NCBI GenBank assembly: GCA_039812685.1
Contig: JBDIBB010000017.1
Span: forward strand, 1-46,761
Source: JBDIBB01 sp039812685
Lineage (GTDB): Bacteria; Acidobacteriota; Vicinamibacteria; Vicinamibacterales; JAFNAJ01
Reading direction: 5' to 3'
DNA: 46,761 nucleotides
Of the stretch, positions 41,082 to 46,761 are shown in pieces; position 1 is the first letter of the stretch; each line of letters starts with the position of its first letter. Both the position numbers and the translations under genes were made by a program. The notes beneath the pieces were generated by a model. It searched no databases, was not told where the DNA came from, and saw only the letters and a list, made by a program, of their open reading frames with translations.

Positions 41082-43397
41082 TCAGAAATTGTGCAGCGTG
41101 CAGGGCACGGCCGGCTCGGTGCCGGTGAGAAACGCCTCCTTCAGCACGCGCGGGCAGCCCGGTCCGGCCAGTTCGCCGGTGTCGCGATCGATGTCGACGA
41201 ACACGACAGAGGAGGGCGGCGTGAACCACGTGTCGGTGTGGCCGGCCAGCGCACGTTGCATGAACTGCGTCCAGATGGGCAGCGCCGCCTGCGAGCCGCT
41301 GAGGCCCACCGCACGGTTGTCGTCGAAGCCGACCCACACCACCGTGAGGAGTTCCGGTGTGAAGCCGACGAACCACGCGTCGCGCAGGTCGTTGGTGGTG
41401 CCCGACTTGCCGGCCGCCTCCTGCGTGAAGCCCGCCGCCCGTGCCGAGGCGCCCGTCCCTTCGTTCAACACGCTGCGCATCATGTCCATCACGAGGTAGG
41501 TCGTGTCGTCCCGCGCGACGCGCCGCGCGGTGGCTGCCGGCGGCGGTTCCTGGACGGCGCCATCGCTCTCGATTCGCAGGAGGGTCCGGAGGGGGCGCAG
41601 TTCGCCCAGGTTCGGGAAGATCGTGTAGGCCTGCGCCACCTCCCAGGGCGTCGCCTCGAAGACCCCGAGCGCGATCGACGGATAGGCGCGCGGCGGCGTG
41701 CCGGCGCCGATGCGGCGCCACAGGTCGGCGATGTGGTTGTAGCCAACCATCTCGGCCACCTTCGCGGTGGCCAGGTTGCGCGACATGGCGAGCGCGCGCC
41801 GCAGCGTGATGAGGCCGTCGTATTCGTCGCCGTAATTGCCGGGCGACCATTCCTCGTCGCCGAAGACGAACGTCGTCGGGCTGTCGTCGACCACGGTGGC
41901 CGGCGTGAGGTCGGTGCGCCCCTCGGCCGCGGCCTGCTCGAAGGCGGCGAGGTAGACGAACGGCTTGAACACCGACCCCGGCTGCCGGCGCGCGCCCGTC
42001 ACCCGGTTGAACTGCGACTGGTTGTAGGTGCGGCCGCCCACGAAGGCCAGCACATCACCCGTTCTGGGCTGCACGGCCAGCAGGGCGGCCTGCGCCCGCA
42101 CCGGCACCTTGCGCTTGTCGAGCACCTCGTCCACCCGCCGCAGGCCGTCGCGCACCGCGTCCTGCGCCAGTCGCTGCAGGTGCAGGTCGAGCGTCGTGTA
42201 GATGTCCACCGTGCCGCCGCCCTGCGCGACGCCGGGGTAGGTTTCGGCGAAGGACTGGCCCACCACGTCGACGAAGTACGGCGCTTCCGCGTCCAGGGCC
42301 TGGGCGACGGTGACCAGCGGCTCGCTGGAGGCGAGCGCGGCCGCCTCGCCCGTGATGTAGCCGGAGTCGGCCATGGCCCGCAGCACCACGTTGCGGCGTT
42401 CCCGCGACCGCTCGGGGTTGCGGAACGGCGAGTAGGCGGGCGGTGACTGGATCACGCCCGCGATGGTCGCGGCCTCGGCCAGCGTGAGGTTCGCCACGTC
42501 CTTGCCGAAGAACAGGCGCGAGGCTTCGGCCAGCCCGTGGATTGCGAACGAGCCCCGCTGCCCGAGGTAGACCTCGTTCAGGTAGAGCTCGAGGATCTGA
42601 TCCTTCGACAGCCGCCGCTCGAGGATGAGCGCGAGGTACTGCTCCTGGAGCTTGCGCCGGTAGGTCTTCTCGCGCGTGAGGAACGAGTTCTTCACGAGCT
42701 GCTGGGTGAGCGTGCTGCCACCGACCAGATAGGGCTTGTCGCCCCGGATGTTGGTCAGGACGGCGCCGAGGGTGCGGACCACGTCGACGCCGGGGTGCGT
42801 GAAGAAGCGGCGGTCCTCGATGGCGAGCACCGCGTCGCGCGCGACCTTCGGGATGCGATCGAGCGGTTCCTCCCGCCGCCGCTCGCGCCCGGCCGACACC
42901 AGCCCGCTCAGCAGCGGCGGTTCGATGGTGACGCTGTCGACGCGGCCCTTGCCCGGCACCTCGAGCTGCTCCACGCGCGGAGGCTGCGGGCGGGCGGACG
43001 CGCGCGCCGGCGTGGCCGAGAACAGCACCCGGATCGTGCGCCCGTTGAGGATCCCGCCGCGCGCGCAGAGGCTCACGGCGCGCAGGTCCACCGCGAACTC
43101 CCCCGGGCCCTCGGCCTTCGACCGCTGCGCGTAGCCCAGATCGTTGAGCCGCTCGGCCAGCTCCGTCACGGTGAGGGCCTGGCCCACGCGCAGCTCGAAC
43201 GGGCGCGCGAACACGCGCGGCTGGGGCCGCTCGGGCCCGCGGGCGAGCCTGGCGTCCACCACGCGCGAGAGCTGGACGTAGAAGTAGCCCGCCACGGCGC
43301 CGGCCGCCAGCAGCCCGAGCACGCACAGCCGGACCAGCCACCGCAGCCAGCGGCGGCGTGGGGATCGGCTACGGGAGGAAGCAGAGCGCCGGACCAC
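41082..43397 (-). CDS. Bifunctional penicillin-binding protein 1 (class A, PBP1b-like)
   Basis: A peptidoglycan polymerase/crosslinker of 771 residues. A basic cytoplasmic tail and single span (about 18-42) precede a UB2H-like domain. The GT51 glycosyltransferase domain has the catalytic Glu in AIEDRRFFTHPG and GGSTLTQQLVKN. The transpeptidase domain has the SxxK motif in QPGSVFKPF, SRN in AMSRNLATAK, and KSGTTND. All catalytic motifs are intact. The start is GTG, 12 bases after the bshC stop, so the two are likely co-transcribed. Confidence 0.93.
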   Translation of the reverse strand: MVRRSASSRSRSPRRRWLRWLVRLCVLGLLAAGAVAGYFYVQLSRVVDARLARGPERPQPRVFARPFELRVGQALTVTELAERLNDLGYAQRSKAEGPGEFAVDLRAVSLCARGGILNGRTIRVLFSATPARASARPQPPRVEQLEVPGKGRVDSVTIEPPLLSGLVSAGRERRREEPLDRIPKVARDAVLAIEDRRFFTHPGVDVVRTLGAVLTNIRGDKPYLVGGSTLTQQLVKNSFLTREKTYRRKLQEQYLALILERRLSKDQILELYLNEVYLGQRGSFAIHGLAEASRLFFGKDVANLTLAEAATIAGVIQSPPAYSPFRNPERSRERRNVVLRAMADSGYITGEAAALASSEPLVTVAQALDAEAPYFVDVVGQSFAETYPGVAQGGGTVDIYTTLDLHLQRLAQDAVRDGLRRVDEVLDKRKVPVRAQAALLAVQPRTGDVLAFVGGRTYNQSQFNRVTGARRQPGSVFKPFVYLAAFEQAAAEGRTDLTPATVVDDSPTTFVFGDEEWSPGNYGDEYDGLITLRRALAMSRNLATAKVAEMVGYNHIADLWRRIGAGTPPRAYPSIALGVFEATPWEVAQAYTIFPNLGELRPLRTLLRIESDGAVQEPPPAATARRVARDDTTYLVMDMMRSVLNEGTGASARAAGFTQEAAGKSGTTNDLRDAWFVGFTPELLTVVWVGFDDNRAVGLSGSQAALPIWTQFMQRALAGHTDTWFTPPSSVVFVDIDRDTGELAGPGCPRVLKEAFLTGTEPAVPCTLHNF

Positions 43398-43409
43398 GCG
43401 GGCGGAGCC

Positions 43410-45062
43410 TTACACGGTGAGCAGGCAGTGGTAGCCCGGGTTCGGCGCGAGGCTCCGATCGAGCAGGTCGATCAGCGTGGGGCCGTAGCGGTTCATGAAG
43501 TAGACGAACCCGAGCGTGCGCTCCTGCAGATGTCCCTGGGGGAAGGTGAGCGACCGCGTGCGCACGAACTGCCGGCGCAGGGTTTCGTTGCGGCGCTTCG
43601 CCGCGTGGATGATCTTGCCGTGCAGGCCCTGCAGATCGTGCTCGATCCGGCCAAAGGTGGAGCGGGCCGCGCCCTCCAGCGTCGGGTCCAGTGCCGGCAG
43701 GGCCGCGATGAGGGCCTGCATCTTCCGGCCCACGCAGTCGTGGGTGTCCTTGAAGGCCGCATCCACTTCCGGCGGCAGCTGTGCCGCGAGCAGCCGGTTC
43801 AGCACGCTCTCGTCCTGCGGCTGCATCGCCTCGATCGGCAGCGCGTAGCGCTGGAGGAACCGCGTGGCCGCCGTGTCGAGCAGGGTGGCCGTCACGCGCG
43901 GCACCACGAGCGGCATCGGGATGCCGAAGTGCGCATAGACCTCCCGCAACTGGCCGAGATAGGCCAGTTCGCTCGGTCCGGCCACGTAGGCGATGGTGGG
44001 AAACAGGGTGTCCTGCACCAGCGGCCGCAGCAGCACGTTGGGGCTGAAGCGCTCGGGGTGCGAGGCGATCTCGGCGCCCAGTTCGGCGGCGCTCGCCGTC
44101 CGGGCGGCTACCGAGAACCGGTCGCCGGCGATGCGGATGGCCTGGCGCTCGGGGCCCAGGTGGAACAGGGCCACCGTGTCGGGGTGGGCGTCCACCTGCA
44201 CGTGGTAGCCACGGGCGGCCAGCGCCTCGCCCGCGGCCACCGCCAGCGCCGACGTGCGCCCAGGAACCGCGATCTCGTGCGCGAAGACCGACGCCGCCAG
44301 CGGCTTGGCGGCGGGATCGGCGCAGTCGTACACGATCAGACCCAACGGCCCCAGGCAGGTGTCGAGGCACCGAGCGAAGGCCTCCGACATGCTCCGCCCG
44401 GGCGCGTACGCATCGGCCAGCCGCGCCAGCAGGTCGTCGGTGAACTCGGTCCGCGGCAGCACCGCGCGCACGGCTTCGAGGGCGTCCGCGATCCGGGCGT
44501 CCAGCCGCAGTTGCGCCACCGGCAGCTTGCCCGCGCCCTCGGGGGCCGCGGCCGTCACCTCCCTCAGTTGTGCCTCGCCGTCGAGCAGCCTGGTCGAAGC
44601 CACTTCCTCCCAGTCGTGGTCTTCGCTGTCGACCCAGAAGACGGCGACGGCGGTGACCCCGTGCTCGGCCGAGACCTTGCGGGCCAGTTGAACGGCGGTG
44701 AGCGCCTTCAGCGCGGTGTAGACAGGGCCACCGAACAGGCCCGCCTGCTGCCCGGTGACGACGGCCACCGTGCGCGGGTCGCGCAGGGAGTCGACGGCCG
44801 CTATCGCGGCAGCCGGGGTCCCGCGCGACGTCAGTTGCCGCTTCAGTACGTCGACGATGGCCTCGCGGCGGCGCGGGTGCTGCTGGACCCGGTCGATGGC
44901 CCGGCGCCACGCGCCGGCCTCTACCGGATCGTCGGCGAAGAACGATGCGAGCGAGGGGAAGTCGAAGGCGTAATCGACGACCAGCCGACGTACCCAGGGC
45001 AGCTGGCGCATGTCGACCGGCACGCACGCGGGGGCGCTGGCGTGGGGGCTGGAGTCCTGCAC
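43410..45062 (-). CDS. bshC: Bacillithiol biosynthesis cysteine-adding enzyme
   Basis: BshC links cysteine to glucosaminyl-malate, the last step of bacillithiol synthesis. The 550-residue protein has the family hallmarks TGQQAGLFGGPVYTALKA and FWVDSEDHDWEEV, with GPSELAYLGQLREVY and a coiled-coil segment towards the end. This matches the normal length of 530-550. The start is read as GTG at 45062. There is no good ribosome site, and an ATG 17 codons later is possible. bshA and bshB are not adjacent, though a PIG-L family protein (the family of BshB) occurs at 8.6 kb in a secreted form unlikely to serve here. Confidence 0.92.
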   Translation of the reverse strand: MQDSSPHASAPACVPVDMRQLPWVRRLVVDYAFDFPSLASFFADDPVEAGAWRRAIDRVQQHPRRREAIVDVLKRQLTSRGTPAAAIAAVDSLRDPRTVAVVTGQQAGLFGGPVYTALKALTAVQLARKVSAEHGVTAVAVFWVDSEDHDWEEVASTRLLDGEAQLREVTAAAPEGAGKLPVAQLRLDARIADALEAVRAVLPRTEFTDDLLARLADAYAPGRSMSEAFARCLDTCLGPLGLIVYDCADPAAKPLAASVFAHEIAVPGRTSALAVAAGEALAARGYHVQVDAHPDTVALFHLGPERQAIRIAGDRFSVAARTASAAELGAEIASHPERFSPNVLLRPLVQDTLFPTIAYVAGPSELAYLGQLREVYAHFGIPMPLVVPRVTATLLDTAATRFLQRYALPIEAMQPQDESVLNRLLAAQLPPEVDAAFKDTHDCVGRKMQALIAALPALDPTLEGAARSTFGRIEHDLQGLHGKIIHAAKRRNETLRRQFVRTRSLTFPQGHLQERTLGFVYFMNRYGPTLIDLLDRSLAPNPGYHCLLTV

Positions 45063-45108
45063 AGAAGTGCAACTGTCTCAGGGACTCCGACGGGGTGTCA
45101 AGCCGCGA

Positions 45109-45114
45109 TATACT
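45109..45114 (+). promoter_or_regulatory. -10 box for the kinase-like gene
   Basis: TATACT on the plus strand, 52 bases before the proposed start. The -35 is poor. The 103-base gap is shared with the bshC promoter region. Confidence 0.35.
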
Positions 45115-45165
45115 CTCGCCTCAGCCTGCGGGCCATCGCCGCCACGACGCACGCCGGAGCCGCCG

Positions 45166-46761
45166 CTGAACCACGACGACCCGAGTTCATCCGCCCAGCC
45201 CGAGCTCATCGGGCCCTATCGCGTCCTGCACCAGATCGGCAGCGGCGTGCTCGGTCCGGTTTTCCGCGTTCTCGCCCAGGACACCAGCTCCATCCTCGCC
45301 CTGAAGCTGTTCAGGCTCGACTGGCCGCCCGAGCAGGCCCATGCCCTGGCCGGGGCGCTGCAGACGCTGATCGAGACCGTTCCGCCTCATCCGTCGATCG
45401 TCGCTCCGCTGGCCGCTGGCCTCGAGGGCGGCACCGCCTGGCTGGCACAGGAGTTGGTGGAGGCCGACGGCCTCGATCTCCGCATGCGGCGCCGGACGGC
45501 GGTGGGCGCCGAAGCGCTCGTCGCCGTGCTGCGGCAGGTGGCCGCCGCGCTCGACGCCGGCGTCGCCGCAGGGTGGCGGCACGGCTCCCTGCACCCGCGC
45601 GACGTGCTGATCGACACCACCGGGCGCGTGCGCGTCACCGGCATCGGGGTGGCGCAGCTCGTCGAGCGCTTCGGGGCCAGGCCCTCGCGGCGGCGTCCGT
45701 ACGCGGCGCCCGAGCGCGTGCCTGGCGGTCCGTGGGATGCGCGCGCCGACGTGTTCGCCCTCGCCGTGGTGGCGCTCGAATGGCTGGCGCCGCGCCGCGG
45801 GCGCCCCGGGGCCGAACCGTTGCAGGACACGCTGGCGACCGCCGGGTTCGACGGGCCGGCGGCCGTCGGCCTGCTGGCCGCGGCCACCTCGGCCTCACCG
45901 CAGGACCGCCCCGCGACGGCGATGGCGCTGGTCGAGGCCCTCGCGGGCGCGATCGACGTCTCGCGCCTCGCACGGACGCGGACTCCGGCCCCGGGGTCGC
46001 TGTTTCCCGAGCCCGGACGCGACGGCGCGGACGAGGCCGCCGCCGATGCGCCGACGATCCCGGGCCTGGAGCGGTCTGCCGACGACACCCTCCAGTCCGA
46101 CGTCCTCACCGCCATCACGGTGACCGAATCCACCCCAGCCTCTGCGCCTGCCGACCTGGCGCTGGCGCCGCCGGCCGGCCGCCATCACCACGACCTGGTG
46201 CTGCGACCTGACGATCCGCCAGCCGCGCCGCTGGAGGCGTGGCCACACCCGCACGTGCCGGAGCCGGCGGTCCCGGAGCCGGCGTGGATCGGGCCGGGCA
46301 CCGGGCAGTTCTCCCACGCGTCGGCGCCGGAGCGCCCCGCCGGCCCGGCGGATGCACCCCGCGGGGCATCGCTGGTCGATGGCGACACGGGCGGTGCGCG
46401 GCAGTTCGGCCACCAGCCTGGCCTGGACGCGAGCAGTGAATCCCGGTTGGACGCGGTCTTCGAGACCGGCGGACCGGATGCCTACCAGGCCGGGGTGCCC
46501 GCGACTGCGGGAACGCCGTACGAACGATTCGCCCCCGGGGCGGGCGGCGGGCGGCGGGGATCCCGGCCGTTGCCGCCCCAACGCGTGCCCAGCCTGCGCC
46601 AGTGGGGCGTGGCGCGGGCGGCGGCGCTGCTGGTCGGCCTGGGAATGGGCTTCGTGCTGGGGCGGTGGTCGGTCTCCCCGCTGCCGCCGGGCCCGTCGGC
46701 CACCGCGGCGCCGCCGGCCTCCACACCGCCAGCCGTGACGGTCACCGGCAACGAAGCGGTG
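45166..46761 (+). CDS. Membrane-anchored protein pseudokinase, partial (runs off the window)
   Basis: At least 532 codons are open to the window end with no stop. Residues 15-250 have a protein-kinase fold: glycine loop GSGVLGPVF (26-34), Lys47 in LALKLF, and the PYAAPERVP activation-segment end. Catalytic motifs are degraded: the HRDLKPxN loop reads HGSLHPRDV near 139 and DFG reads TGIG near 158. It should therefore lack kinase activity. A long Pro/Ala-rich linker follows, then one transmembrane span near 484-501 (ALLVGLGMGFVLG) and an external tail. The start is unusual: no ATG, GTG or TTG lies nearby in frame, and CTG at 45166 with GGAG seven bases upstream is the best fit. A GTG at 45067 would add Arg/Pro-rich residues. 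Confidence 0.75.
   Translation, partial: MNHDDPSSSAQPELIGPYRVLHQIGSGVLGPVFRVLAQDTSSILALKLFRLDWPPEQAHALAGALQTLIETVPPHPSIVAPLAAGLEGGTAWLAQELVEADGLDLRMRRRTAVGAEALVAVLRQVAAALDAGVAAGWRHGSLHPRDVLIDTTGRVRVTGIGVAQLVERFGARPSRRRPYAAPERVPGGPWDARADVFALAVVALEWLAPRRGRPGAEPLQDTLATAGFDGPAAVGLLAAATSASPQDRPATAMALVEALAGAIDVSRLARTRTPAPGSLFPEPGRDGADEAAADAPTIPGLERSADDTLQSDVLTAITVTESTPASAPADLALAPPAGRHHHDLVLRPDDPPAAPLEAWPHPHVPEPAVPEPAWIGPGTGQFSHASAPERPAGPADAPRGASLVDGDTGGARQFGHQPGLDASSESRLDAVFETGGPDAYQAGVPATAGTPYERFAPGAGGGRRGSRPLPPQRVPSLRQWGVARAAALLVGLGMGFVLGRWSVSPLPPGPSATAAPPASTPPAVTVTGNEAV

Noticed and set aside
45096..45101. Perfect TTGACA on the minus strand upstream of bshC as a -35 box
   Set aside because: No acceptable -10 lies 16-18 bases downstream (candidates match at one or two positions), so a complete promoter is not supported.
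42537..46211. A 1224-codon plus-strand frame
   Set aside because: It lies antisense to the penicillin-binding protein and bshC, then out of frame with the kinase-like gene. No recognisable domain.

Overview
The window reads as a stretch of chromosome from a very GC-rich, Gram-negative bacterium. Gene content points to an Acidobacteriota-type organism, probably of the Vicinamibacteria group: an Oar-like TonB-dependent receptor with an N-terminal carboxypeptidase-like domain, a long secreted PIG-L/LmbE protein, BshC, and a hrcA-grpE-dnaJ-prmA cluster with rsmE beside it. This placement is inference from gene content, not from a phylogenetic marker. GTG and TTG starts are common. No rRNA, tRNA, CRISPR array, prophage or complete insertion sequence was seen.

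Region 1 (1-19.2 kb) is a carbohydrate-uptake and breakdown region. After the edge of a DinB-like gene and a secreted M20 (AbgB-like) amidohydrolase comes a tightly coupled plus-strand run: PfkB kinase, GH4 glycosidase, APC permease, and a DUF2090/IolC-C-terminal-type aldolase. Facing it on the minus strand are TonB-dependent receptor, iolB, secreted PIG-L deacetylase and iolD. Divergent from the receptor are a LacI-type regulator, iolC and an iolE-like gene. Together they cover much of the myo-inositol pathway (IolE-D-B-C plus the aldolase domain), but no inositol dehydrogenase (iolG) or methylmalonate-semialdehyde dehydrogenase (iolA) is present here. Two near-identical palindromes with an AAGCGCTT core in the receptor/lacI intergenic region are good operator candidates. 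A PIG-L protein, a GH4 glycosidase and a receptor beside inositol genes suggest, as a hypothesis, that the substrate is a glycosyl-inositol.

Region 2 (19.2-33 kb) holds an unrecognised membrane-anchored protein, an HDOD signalling protein, the branched-chain amino-acid genes ilvD-ilvB-ilvH-ilvC (minus strand, with a visible promoter, an intercistronic hairpin and tandem terminator hairpins), recX, a DUF2142 membrane protein, pilT, ilvE and a Ser/Thr kinase with a C-terminal zinc ribbon. Two 166-bp MITE-like repeats, about 96% identical and with CTAGCAG-type inverted ends, lie 4.5 kb apart here.

Region 3 (33-46.8 kb) is housekeeping. rsmE converges on the heat-shock/translation cluster hrcA-grpE-dnaJ-prmA, which has a CIRCE element abutting the hrcA start but no dnaK. 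Next come an amidohydrolase, an XdhC-like protein, a PpiC/SurA-like lipoprotein, a bifunctional penicillin-binding protein and bshC (bacillithiol synthesis). The window ends inside a membrane-anchored kinase-like gene whose catalytic motifs are degenerate (a pseudokinase).
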